64,000 bases of DNA from assembly GCF_027594865.1 (NCBI RefSeq), contig NZ_CP089391.1:6602501-6666500 (forward strand), given 5' to 3'. Positions 8,049 to 15,986 of the stretch are shown here, in pieces (the stretch's first letter is position 1; every line of letters begins with the position of its first letter). Origin of the DNA: Bradyrhizobium xenonodulans (GTDB taxonomy: Bacteria; Pseudomonadota; Alphaproteobacteria; Rhizobiales; Xanthobacteraceae). The position numbers were made by a program, and so were the translations under genes. The notes under the pieces were generated by a model. The model did no database searches and was not told the origin of the DNA. It saw only the letters and a list, made by a program, of their open reading frames with translations.

Positions 8049-9029
8049 ATGAATGCGGAACTGCTCGACCTCAAAGCGTTCATCACCGTCGCGGAGACAG
8101 GAAGCTTCGTTCGGACGGCCAAGGCGCTGAACCTGTCCCAGCCGGCGCTCAGCCGGCGCATCCAGAAGCTGGAAGAAAGCCTCGGTGCCCCGTTGCTCGA
8201 ACGGTCGACGCGCCACGTCAATCTCACCATGACGGGCCGCGACTTCCTGCCGAAAGTGCGCCGCCTGATCGACGAGTTCGAGACCTCGGTGCTCGCCATC
8301 CATGATATCGGCGCGCGAAGTTCAGGTTTGGTGTCGGTGGCTGCGGTCCCGACGGCGGTGTTCTATTTCCTGCCGCGTGCGATCGGCCGATTCGCCGAAG
8401 CGTATCCGCGCATTCGCATCCGGATACTGGACATCGGTGCCAATGAGGGTTTGGAAGCCGTCGCGCGCGGAGAAGTCGATTTCGGCATCAATTTCATCGG
8501 TGCTTCGCATGCCGAAATTGAATTCGAGAAACTGGTCGAAGATCCTTTCGTCCTGGCCTGCCGTCATGACCATCCGTTGGCATCGCGCAAACAGGTGAGT
8601 TGGTCGGAGATCGTGCCGCACCGGATCATCACCGTCGGTCGCAACAGCGGCAATCGCGCATTGATCGACAATGCGCTGGCGCGACACGGCCTGCAGTTGA
8701 ACTGGTCCTATGAAGTCGCTCACCTCTCCGGTTCGCTTGGCCTGGTCGAAGCGGGGCTGGGCATCGCCGTGCTACCGAGGCTCGCAACGCCAGCCGCCGG
8801 CCATCCGATCATTCACACCGTTCGGTTGATCGAGCCGGAAGTGTCGCGGACGATCGGAATCGTGCGCAGGCGCGGGGCGACATTATCCCCTCACGCCAGC
8901 CAATTTCTCAAGATGCTGCTCGAGGCATGGCGTTCCCCTTCCCGGACGAGCGTCCAGGGCAAGCCGCGGTCCCGATCCGCTCAGGCAAGTTCGAATGCCG
9001 TTTCGATAGGCCTGAAGGCGAAACGCTGA
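8049..9029 (+). CDS. LysR-family transcriptional regulator
   Basis: 326 residues. An N-terminal winged helix-turn-helix (FVRTAKALNLSQPALSRRIQKLEESLGAPLLER) is followed by a periplasmic-binding-protein-like effector domain from about residue 90. The last 30 residues are a basic, low-complexity tail beyond the usual end. The ATG at 8049 has GGAG about 10 bases before it. It is divergent from the isomerase-dctA operon with 119 bases between the two ATGs, the standard layout for a LysR gene that regulates its neighbour. The effector would then be the isomerase substrate or product; this is inference. Confidence 0.9.
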   Translation: MNAELLDLKAFITVAETGSFVRTAKALNLSQPALSRRIQKLEESLGAPLLERSTRHVNLTMTGRDFLPKVRRLIDEFETSVLAIHDIGARSSGLVSVAAVPTAVFYFLPRAIGRFAEAYPRIRIRILDIGANEGLEAVARGEVDFGINFIGASHAEIEFEKLVEDPFVLACRHDHPLASRKQVSWSEIVPHRIITVGRNSGNRALIDNALARHGLQLNWSYEVAHLSGSLGLVEAGLGIAVLPRLATPAAGHPIIHTVRLIEPEVSRTIGIVRRRGATLSPHASQFLKMLLEAWRSPSRTSVQGKPRSRSAQASSNAVSIGLKAKR

Positions 9030-9422
9030 CGGCTCGCCCGCGTCGCGGTCCAAGGCCATTCCCACGTCGAACCGGAGTTCCTGGGCCAACCCGCGTCGTC
9101 AGAGACTTTTGGCTCCTGCAGCCGGAGCAGCGTTGCGGGCCGGTTGCGTTGCATTCAGTCCTCATACTGCTTACAACGACCGGATCTTTCGCGAGCGGCG
9201 AGCAGGGATGTGACGTTGCGCATGGGTCAGGCGAAGAGCGCGCAACCCGAATTGATGGCCGCGAATTGATACAGCGATTGGATCGATGCACGCATTAAGC
9301 ATCTCCTCCGGCCCGAGACCCCACGACCTAGGTCTGACAAGATGCCGCTAGATCGGCTGACGGGCATGCGCTAGTGTTTTATACGACCGGTTAAAAACAC
9401 CGGCCGTTTAAGGGAGAAAAAC
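9030..9422. other. 393-base gap before the sugar-type ABC operon
   Basis: No convincing gene on either strand. The one long minus-strand frame (to 9291) has poor composition and overlaps the end of the LysR gene. The last 40 bases hold an inverted repeat and a ribosome-binding site for the next gene. Confidence 0.5.
9384..9406. promoter_or_regulatory. inverted repeat before the binding-protein gene
   Basis: CGACCGGT (9384-9391), 7 bases, ACCGGCCG (9399-9406). The arms match at 7 of 8 positions. It ends 16 bases before the GTG start, so it could be a repressor operator or a 5'-leader hairpin. No regulator gene of the usual LacI or GntR type is adjacent. Confidence 0.35.
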
Positions 9423-10808
9423 GTGAAATCCAAGGTTATTGGCGCAGTTTCACTCGCGGTCGCTGCGGCTGGGCTGTTTGCAGCCGCTGCACCCGCATTT
9501 GCGCAGCAGAAGACGATTACGGTCTGGTGGGGCAAGGGCTTCTACCGCTCCGAAGACGACGCGCTGATCGAGACGATCAAGAAGTTCGAAGCCAAGACCG
9601 GCATCAAGGTCGAATTGTCGCAATACGCGATCCAGGACATGATTCCGAAGACGGTCGCCGCGCTCGACGCCGGCACCGTGCCCGATGTCGCCTATTCCGA
9701 TTCCTATGACGTGCAGGCGCAGGGCAAGTGGGCCTATGAAGGCAAGCTCGAGGACCTCACGGACGTCATGGAGCCGATCAAGGGCCGGTTCGTGCAGAAC
9801 ACGCTGGATGCCTCGATCCTCTATAACGACGTCAGCAAGAAGAAGGCCTATTACGGCTTCCCGCTGAAGCAGCAGAGCATGCACGTCCAGATCTGGAACG
9901 ACATGCTGGAGAAGGCCGGCTTCAAGTTGAGCGACATCCCGACCGACTGGGCGGGCTACTGGACGTTCTGGTGCGACAAGGTGCAGCCGGGGATCCGCAA
10001 GGCGACCAACCAGCGCATCTATGCCGTCGGCCAGCCGATGGGCGTGGAATCCACCGACGCCTTCCAGTCGTTCTACACCTTCATGGACGCCTACCACGTC
10101 AAGCTGGTCGACGACGACGGCAAGCTCACGGTCGACGATCCCACGGTTCGCGAGAACCTGATCAAGGCGATGAAGGACTACACCGACACCTACATCAAGG
10201 GCTGCACGCCGCCGTCCTCGACGACCTGGAAGGATCCGGACAACAACGTCGCCTTCCACAACAAGACCATCGTGATGACCCACAATTTCACGATCTCGAT
10301 CGCGGCGAAGTGGTACGAGGACTCGCAGAACCAGGCACTCACGCCGGAACAGCGCGAGGCCGGCAAGAAGGCCTATGAGCAGGACATCGTCACGGCGTCC
10401 TTCCCCAAGGCGCCCGATGGTTCGACCATCCGCTACCGCTCCGACGTCAAGACCGGGCTGGTCTTCACAGCGGCCAAGAACAAGGCCGAGGCCAAGCAGT
10501 TCATCAGCTTCCTGCTCCAGGAAGAGAACGTCCGCCCCTATATCGAGGGCGCGCTCGGCCGCTGGTTCCCGGTGACCAAGGAAAGCCAGGCGAGCCCGTT
10601 CTGGCAGGCTGACAAGCACCGCAAGGCCGTCTACGCCCAGTTCACCGGCGGTACCGCCGCGTTCGACTTCACCAAGAACTGGAAGTTCACGATCCTGAAC
10701 AACGAGAACGTCTGGGCCAAGGCGATGAACCGGGTCGTCAGCGAGAAGGTCCCGGTCGACAAGGCCGTCGACGAGCTGATCGCCCGCATCAAGCAGGTTG
10801 CAGGCTAA
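9423..10808 (+). CDS. ABC-transporter substrate-binding protein, sugar (CUT1) type
   Basis: 461 residues. A Sec signal peptide ends near APAFAQ-QKT; the mature part starts with ITVWWGKGFY and has the extracellular solute-binding family 1 fold (maltose-type). It would capture a sugar or oligosaccharide in the periplasm and hand it to the two permeases encoded downstream. GTG start at 9423 with GGGAG 8 bases upstream. The 97-base gap to the first permease gene holds two strong hairpins, a common way to make more binding protein than permease. The ligand cannot be read from sequence. Confidence 0.85.
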   Translation: MKSKVIGAVSLAVAAAGLFAAAAPAFAQQKTITVWWGKGFYRSEDDALIETIKKFEAKTGIKVELSQYAIQDMIPKTVAALDAGTVPDVAYSDSYDVQAQGKWAYEGKLEDLTDVMEPIKGRFVQNTLDASILYNDVSKKKAYYGFPLKQQSMHVQIWNDMLEKAGFKLSDIPTDWAGYWTFWCDKVQPGIRKATNQRIYAVGQPMGVESTDAFQSFYTFMDAYHVKLVDDDGKLTVDDPTVRENLIKAMKDYTDTYIKGCTPPSSTTWKDPDNNVAFHNKTIVMTHNFTISIAAKWYEDSQNQALTPEQREAGKKAYEQDIVTASFPKAPDGSTIRYRSDVKTGLVFTAAKNKAEAKQFISFLLQEENVRPYIEGALGRWFPVTKESQASPFWQADKHRKAVYAQFTGGTAAFDFTKNWKFTILNNENVWAKAMNRVVSEKVPVDKAVDELIARIKQVAG

Positions 10809-10820
10809 GTTCGCTTTCTC

Positions 10821-10880
10821 CCTCTCCCCGCTGGCGCGGGGAGAGGCGAAACGCTAATACCGGCCGCCTCGTGCGGCCGG
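10821..10880 (+). promoter_or_regulatory. two tandem stem-loops between binding protein and permease genes
   Basis: First: CCTCTCCCCGC-TGGC-GCGGGGAGAGG, a perfect 11-bp stem (10821-10846), which looks like a copy of a common rhizobial intergenic palindrome. Second: CCGGCCGC-CTCGT-GCGGCCGG, a perfect 8-bp stem (10860-10880). Neither is followed by a T-run, so they more likely protect upstream mRNA or attenuate transcription than fully terminate it. Confidence 0.6.
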
Positions 10881-10905
10881 AAGTCCTTTCAAAGAGTCCC
10901 AAAGA

Positions 10906-11778
10906 ATGGCGATCACGCTCTCTGGCGATCAGTCGATCCCCGCCCCACCCCTGTCGTCGCGGCTGACCCCGGCGCAGGTCTGGGGCATCGTGCTGCTTGC
11001 GCCCTATCTGCTCGTCTTCCTCGCCTTCGTCGTCTACCCCGTCTGCTACGGGCTGTGGCTGGCGCGGGCCCCGTCGAACTATGTCGCGCTCTACAACGAT
11101 CCGATCTTCGCGCGCGCCGCGGTCAACACGCTGATCTTCCTGGTCATCGGCATCAACATCAAGATGCTGATCGCGCTGTTCCTGTCCGGCTTCTTCGCCC
11201 AGCAGCGCCCCTGGATCAAATGGCTCTCGGTGATCTTCATCCTGCCCTGGGCGGTGCCGTCGATTCCGACCATCCTGTCGGTGCGCTTCATGCTCAATCC
11301 CGAATGGGGCGTGATCAACCACATCATCTTCTCCCTCACCGGCGATGACGGCCCGAACTGGCTGAACGACCCGACCGTGGCGTTGAGCATGGCGATCGGC
11401 GTGCACATCTGGAAGTCGCTGCCGTTCTGGACCCTGATCCTGATCACCGGACGTCTTGCGATCGCGCATGATCTGTTCGAGGCCGCCGAGGTCGACGGCG
11501 CGAGCTGGTGGCAGAAATTCCGCTACATCACCTGGCCGTCGATGCAGACGCTCTACATCACCTGCACGCTGCTCTCGATGATCTGGACGCTGGGCGACTT
11601 CAACAGCGTCTATCTGCTCACCGGCGGTGGCCCGGCCGATCTCACGCATGTGCTGTCGACGCTCGGTATCCGCTATCTCCGGCTCGACCAGCTCTCGCTC
11701 GCGATGGCCTCCATCGTCTGCGCGATGCCGTTCGTCCTGCCGCTCGTGTATTTCATGATGAAACGGTTGTCGCGATGA
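10906..11778 (+). CDS. ABC sugar permease, MalF type
   Basis: 290 residues, an inner-membrane permease with about six helices (first: VWGIVLLAPYLLVFLAFVVYPVCYG). The cytoplasmic EAA loop, EAAEVDGASWWQKFRYITWP, is where the ATPase docks. It pairs with the next gene, whose ATG overlaps this stop (ATGA). No ATPase gene follows, unlike most CUT1 operons, so the pair must borrow one encoded elsewhere. Confidence 0.88.
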   Translation: MAITLSGDQSIPAPPLSSRLTPAQVWGIVLLAPYLLVFLAFVVYPVCYGLWLARAPSNYVALYNDPIFARAAVNTLIFLVIGINIKMLIALFLSGFFAQQRPWIKWLSVIFILPWAVPSIPTILSVRFMLNPEWGVINHIIFSLTGDDGPNWLNDPTVALSMAIGVHIWKSLPFWTLILITGRLAIAHDLFEAAEVDGASWWQKFRYITWPSMQTLYITCTLLSMIWTLGDFNSVYLLTGGGPADLTHVLSTLGIRYLRLDQLSLAMASIVCAMPFVLPLVYFMMKRLSR

Positions 11779-12641
11779 AGCTTCCCGGCGTAAGCGAATT
11801 TTCCTGGCGCGACGTCGCGACCGAAGCGCGGCTCCTGCTGATCGGCATTCCCGTCTTCCTGTGGACGATGATTCCGATCTACCACATGTTCCTGTTCGCG
11901 ATCTCCCCGAAGGAAGACGCGTTCTCGGGCAAGCTGTGGCCGGACCATCCGACGCTGCATAACTTCGAAATCGTGTTCAAGCAGCAGCATTATTTCCTGC
12001 GCGACTTCTACGTGCAGTTCTGGAATTCGCTGGTGATCGCGGCGTCCGTCGGCGTGCTGACGCTGGTCATCGCCACTGCCGCGGCGTTCTCGATCTCGCG
12101 GCTCAAGGTGCCGGGCGGACGCGTGGTGCTGAACCTCGCGCTGTTCACCTATTTCATCCCCGCGGCGTTCCTCGCCGTGCCGATGTACCGCACCATGGGC
12201 AATTACGGTCTGCTCAACAATCACTGGTCGCTGATCCTGGCGATGGTGACGATCGCCAGCCCCTACGCGATCTGGGTGCTGAAGCAGGCTTCCGACAAGC
12301 TGCCGGTCGAGCTGGACGAAGCAGCCGTCATGGACGGCGCGACGACGCTCCAGATCTTCCGCCTGGTCTATCTGCCGCTGATGATGCCCTCGCTGGTCGC
12401 GATCGGCACCTATGCGGTGCTGCTGGCGTGGAACGAATATCTCTACGCGTTCCTGCTGCTCTCGAACGACCGCGAGATCACCCTCCCCGTCGCGCTCGGC
12501 AACTTCCTCGCGGCCGATGACTCGCCGTGGGAGCTGCTGATGACCACCGGCTTCATCTACGCGCTGCCGCCGGCCGCGGTCTACTACGCCTTCCGCCGCT
12601 ACATGGTGGGCGGGCTGACGGCGGGCGCGGTGAAGTCCTGA
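11775..12641 (+). CDS. ABC sugar permease, MalG type
   Basis: 288 residues, second permease subunit. It carries the EAA loop DEAAVMDGATTLQIFRLVYLPLMMP and the C-terminal helices usual for MalG-like proteins. The ATG at 11775 overlaps the TGA of the upstream permease by four bases, so translation is likely coupled. It is the last gene of the importer; the next gene downstream is an unrelated membrane protein. Confidence 0.88.
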   Translation: MKLPGVSEFSWRDVATEARLLLIGIPVFLWTMIPIYHMFLFAISPKEDAFSGKLWPDHPTLHNFEIVFKQQHYFLRDFYVQFWNSLVIAASVGVLTLVIATAAAFSISRLKVPGGRVVLNLALFTYFIPAAFLAVPMYRTMGNYGLLNNHWSLILAMVTIASPYAIWVLKQASDKLPVELDEAAVMDGATTLQIFRLVYLPLMMPSLVAIGTYAVLLAWNEYLYAFLLLSNDREITLPVALGNFLAADDSPWELLMTTGFIYALPPAAVYYAFRRYMVGGLTAGAVKS

Positions 12642-12753
12642 CGCAACAGGACGCATCGGGTCGCCGCAAGCGGGGCGTTCGAGCGACAACCTGGACAATT
12701 GCGGGTTGTCCGCGCCTGCTCTAACCTCGCAGCCCTGTCACGGGCTCATCACC

Positions 12754-13743
12754 ATGCGCGGCAACGACGCGATCCACCTCGGCCTGATGCTGCTGGCGCT
12801 CGCGGCGGCCTATCTGGTGCCGTTCGAGTTGTTGCTGCTGGCCTATGTCGTGCTCGGCCCGGCACACTACTTCACCGAGATCTCGTGGCTGCACGATCGC
12901 AGCTATTACCTGCCCCACCGCGGGATCGCGGCGGTCCTCGCGATCATCGCCGTGATCGCGGCATTGATCGACAACGCTTCGTGGTTCGGCTTTGCGATGT
13001 GGGGCGCACTGCTCGTCTGCGCCATGCTGGCGGCCACCACCTCCGCGATCGAAAGCATGCTGCTGTTCATGGTGGCGATCGCTCTGTCCGCGATCATGTA
13101 TTCCAGCGGATCGTCGCTCGCGGTCATCGGCATTCTGATCCCGACGCTGATCCACGTCTCGCTGTTCACACTGATCTTCATGGTGCTCGGCGCATACCGA
13201 TCCGGCAGCCGCGTGCAGGCTGCGCTGGTGGTCGTCTATCTGCTTGCGGTCGCCACGATCCTGTTGCTGCCGCCAACGGCCGAAATCCGGATCTCGAGCT
13301 TTGCCCGGGTCGGGCAGGACTATTTCGGCAATGTCGGTCCGGCGCTGGGCCGGCTGTTCGGAGTCCCCGGCCTCGTCCTCGACACCAGGCTGACGAGCCT
13401 GCTCGCTTTCGTCTATACCTACCATTACCTCAACTGGTTCATCAAAGCCGACGTGATCCGCTGGACTGAGGTGCCCAAGGCGCGGCTGGCGGCGATGGCC
13501 GCTGCAAGCGCCGCCTCCACCGCGCTGTACTTCTACGATTATGCGTTCGGCTTCACCTTCCTGCTGGCGCTGAGCCTGATCCACATCCTGCTCGAATTTC
13601 CGCTCAACAGCCTCGCGCTGCGGCAGCTGGGCGCCGCGATGCAAGGCGCCGTTCGCGCGCGGTACGTCGGCCCCGTCGCCTCTGCGACGCGGTCGCGTTC
13701 TACCGGCACCAAGGCCGCGAAGCGCGCAACCCGGTCACGCTGA
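12754..13743 (+). CDS. polytopic membrane protein of unknown function
   Basis: 329 residues with about nine predicted membrane helices and a basic tail of about 35 residues. I do not recognise the family. Two histidine-containing segments stand out: VVLGPAHYFTEISWLHDRSYY near the N-terminus and YTYHYLNWFIKADVIRW in the second half. Both lie at helix ends, as in membrane enzymes that hold a metal, but this is only an impression. ATG at 12754 has no clear ribosome-binding site; a TTG at 12706 would add 16 residues. The stop abuts the stop of the next, convergent gene with no base between. Confidence 0.7.
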   Translation: MRGNDAIHLGLMLLALAAAYLVPFELLLLAYVVLGPAHYFTEISWLHDRSYYLPHRGIAAVLAIIAVIAALIDNASWFGFAMWGALLVCAMLAATTSAIESMLLFMVAIALSAIMYSSGSSLAVIGILIPTLIHVSLFTLIFMVLGAYRSGSRVQAALVVVYLLAVATILLLPPTAEIRISSFARVGQDYFGNVGPALGRLFGVPGLVLDTRLTSLLAFVYTYHYLNWFIKADVIRWTEVPKARLAAMAAASAASTALYFYDYAFGFTFLLALSLIHILLEFPLNSLALRQLGAAMQGAVRARYVGPVASATRSRSTGTKAAKRATRSR

Positions 13744-14241
13744 TCATCTCTCCGCGCTCTTGCGTCGATACGCGACCAGCAGGGCGATCGTCGAGCCGAT
13801 GAAGTAGCCGGCGGTCGCGCCCGAGATAGCGCGGCCGACGACGATCGCCAGCGCACGGTCGCCCGCATCGATCGCCGAGATCACGCCGACCGCATATTGC
13901 GAGGCGAAGACAATCAGGTTGCGGACAAGACCAAATGGACTGCCCGGACGGATGATCTGCCCGGTCGTGTGATCGACGTCGAACGGGCGCGGCGTCAGCA
14001 CGCCAAGAGGCAGCAGCACCAGCGCGGCCGCGATCCATGCGACCAGCGGCCAAACGCTGTCTTGGTGGCCGAAGCCGAGCCGCGACACCCCCCAGGCGAT
14101 GAATACGACCGGCACGATCAGCGCGCGCCAGATTGGCGTCCTGCGCGGACGCATCGCCTGAACGCCCTGCCACAACAGAAAGGCGAGCAGCATCCAGACC
14201 CAGACCGGCGTATGGATCAGGATCTGCCAGGCGAATGTCAT
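13744..14241 (-). CDS. small membrane protein, DUF6622-like
   Basis: 165 residues with about four helices (first: VWVWMLLAFLLWQGVQAMRPRR). It resembles a family of uncharacterised proteobacterial inner-membrane proteins; I am not certain of the family number. It lies 13 bases downstream of the second polyamine-type permease on the same strand and may be co-transcribed with it. It is exactly convergent with the gene at 12754-13743. Confidence 0.65.
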   Translation of the reverse strand: MTFAWQILIHTPVWVWMLLAFLLWQGVQAMRPRRTPIWRALIVPVVFIAWGVSRLGFGHQDSVWPLVAWIAAALVLLPLGVLTPRPFDVDHTTGQIIRPGSPFGLVRNLIVFASQYAVGVISAIDAGDRALAIVVGRAISGATAGYFIGSTIALLVAYRRKSAER

Positions 14242-14254
14242 GATTGCTCCTCGC

Positions 14255-15067
14255 CTACAGCGGTGCCGCGCTCTCGCCCTGCGAACTCGACAGTTTCGAA
14301 GCCAGCGAAGCGATGACGATGACGACCGCGATCAGGCCGATCACCAGCGTGCAGATCGCGTTGATCTCGGGCTTCACGCCAAGCCGCACCTCCGAATAGA
14401 TCCGGATCGGCAGCGTCGCCGAGCCTGGACCGGTGGTGAAGCTCGCGATCACGAGATCGTCGAGCGACAGCGTGAAGGCCAGCATCCAGCCCGCCACGAT
14501 CGCGGGCGCGATCAGCGGCAGCGTCACGGCGACGAACGCACGCACCGGATTGCAGCCGAGGTCCATTGCCGCCTCCTCCAGCGAGCGGTCGAGCGAGCCG
14601 AGGCGGGACTGCACGACGACAGCGACGAAGCACATCGTCAGCGTGGTATGGGCGATCGTCACCGTCCAGAAGCCGCGCTCGGCGTTCAGCGCGACGAACA
14701 ACAGCAGCAGCGACAGGCCGGTGATCACCTCGGGCATCACCAGCGGCGCATAGAGCATGCCGGAGAACAGCGTGCGGCCGTGGAACCGCTCGCCGCGCGA
14801 CAGTGCGACTGCGGCGAGCGTGCCGAGCAGCGTGGCGATGGTCGCGGAGGAGACCGCAACCCGCAAGCTCATCCAGGCCGCCTCGATCATGGCGCGATCA
14901 TTGAAGAACTCGTGATACCAGCGCAGCGACCAGCCACCCCATACCGTCACCAGCCGCGAGGCGTTGAAGGAATAGATGACGAGGATGAGGATCGGCAGAT
15001 AGAGGAACGCCAGCCCCAGCGCGAGCGAGGCGATATTGAAGCGGGACAGGCGGGAGACCTTGCGCAT
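14255..15067 (-). CDS. ABC permease, PotI/PotC type
   Basis: 270 residues, about six helices, with the EAA loop EEAAMDLGCNPVRAFVAVTLP. It belongs to the spermidine/putrescine permease family and is the second permease of the importer. It starts 4 bases after the stop of the PotH-like gene. In this family the substrate can be a polyamine or other small charged compounds, so the name gives the family, not a proven ligand. Confidence 0.87.
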   Translation of the reverse strand: MRKVSRLSRFNIASLALGLAFLYLPILILVIYSFNASRLVTVWGGWSLRWYHEFFNDRAMIEAAWMSLRVAVSSATIATLLGTLAAVALSRGERFHGRTLFSGMLYAPLVMPEVITGLSLLLLFVALNAERGFWTVTIAHTTLTMCFVAVVVQSRLGSLDRSLEEAAMDLGCNPVRAFVAVTLPLIAPAIVAGWMLAFTLSLDDLVIASFTTGPGSATLPIRIYSEVRLGVKPEINAICTLVIGLIAVVIVIASLASKLSSSQGESAAPL

Positions 15068-15071
15068 GGCG

Positions 15072-15986
15072 TCACCGCCCCTGTTCCAGTTGCCGCTTCT
15101 GCAACCGCTCGTACAGCAGCAGCGGCACCAGCAGCACCACCAGCAGCACGATGGCTGCGGCGGAGGCGACCGGCCAGTCCTTGTTGGTGAAGAATTCGAG
15201 CCACAGGGTCTGGCCGATCATCAGCGAATTGGAGCCGGCCAGAAGGTCCGGGATCACGAACTCGCCGACGATGGGGATGAAGCACAGCAGCACGCCGGCG
15301 CCGACACCGGGCAGCGACAGCGGAAAGGTGACGAGCCAGAACACCTGCCAGGGCGGCGCGCCGAGATCGCTGGCTGCCTCCTCCAGCACCGGCTCCATTT
15401 TCGCCAGCGTGGCGTAGAGCGGCAGGATCATGAACGGCAAATAGGAATAGACGATGCCGATATACATCGCGGTGTCGGTGGAGAGCCACACTACGGGCTG
15501 GCTGACCAGATGCAGCGCCAGCAGGATCTGGTTGAGCAGGCCGTCATGCTGGAGGATGTTGATCCAGGCATAGATGCGGATCAGGAACGAGGTCCAGAAC
15601 GGCACGATCACCAGCACCATCGCCGCCGCCTGCCAACGCTTCGGCAGCCGCGCCATGCCGTAAGCGACGGGATAGCCGATCAACAACAGCAGTGACGTCG
15701 CGGTGAGAGCAACGGTCAGGCTGCGCACATAGGCGAACACGTAGATGTCGTCGGAGCCGAGCAGCTTGAAATTGTCGATCGACAGCGCCGCGAAGGCTGT
15801 CTTCAGCGCCTCCCATCCCGCGGTCAGATCGAACACCGGCTCATAGGGCGGCTGCGCGATCGCGGTCTGCGACAGGCTGATCTTCAGCACGAAGGCGAAC
15901 GGCACCAGGAAGAACAGCACCATCCAGACATAGGGGACGATCGCGGCCAAGTGGGCCGGGCGTGTGAAGATGCGGCGCGCGCTCAT
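15072..15986 (-). CDS. ABC permease, PotH/PotB type
   Basis: 304 residues, about six helices, EAA loop EEAASDLGAPPWQVFWLVTFP. It is the first permease of the polyamine-type importer. Its ATG (15984-15986) overlaps the TGA of the ATPase gene (ATGA), so the two are translationally coupled. No periplasmic binding protein is encoded in this cluster. Confidence 0.87.
   Translation of the reverse strand: MSARRIFTRPAHLAAIVPYVWMVLFFLVPFAFVLKISLSQTAIAQPPYEPVFDLTAGWEALKTAFAALSIDNFKLLGSDDIYVFAYVRSLTVALTATSLLLLIGYPVAYGMARLPKRWQAAAMVLVIVPFWTSFLIRIYAWINILQHDGLLNQILLALHLVSQPVVWLSTDTAMYIGIVYSYLPFMILPLYATLAKMEPVLEEAASDLGAPPWQVFWLVTFPLSLPGVGAGVLLCFIPIVGEFVIPDLLAGSNSLMIGQTLWLEFFTNKDWPVASAAAIVLLVVLLVPLLLYERLQKRQLEQGR

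Noticed and set aside
8908..9291. Minus-strand frame of 127 codons in the gap before the ABC operon
   Set aside because: Rich in Ser, Arg, Pro and Cys, overlaps the LysR 3' end, and has no ribosome-binding site.
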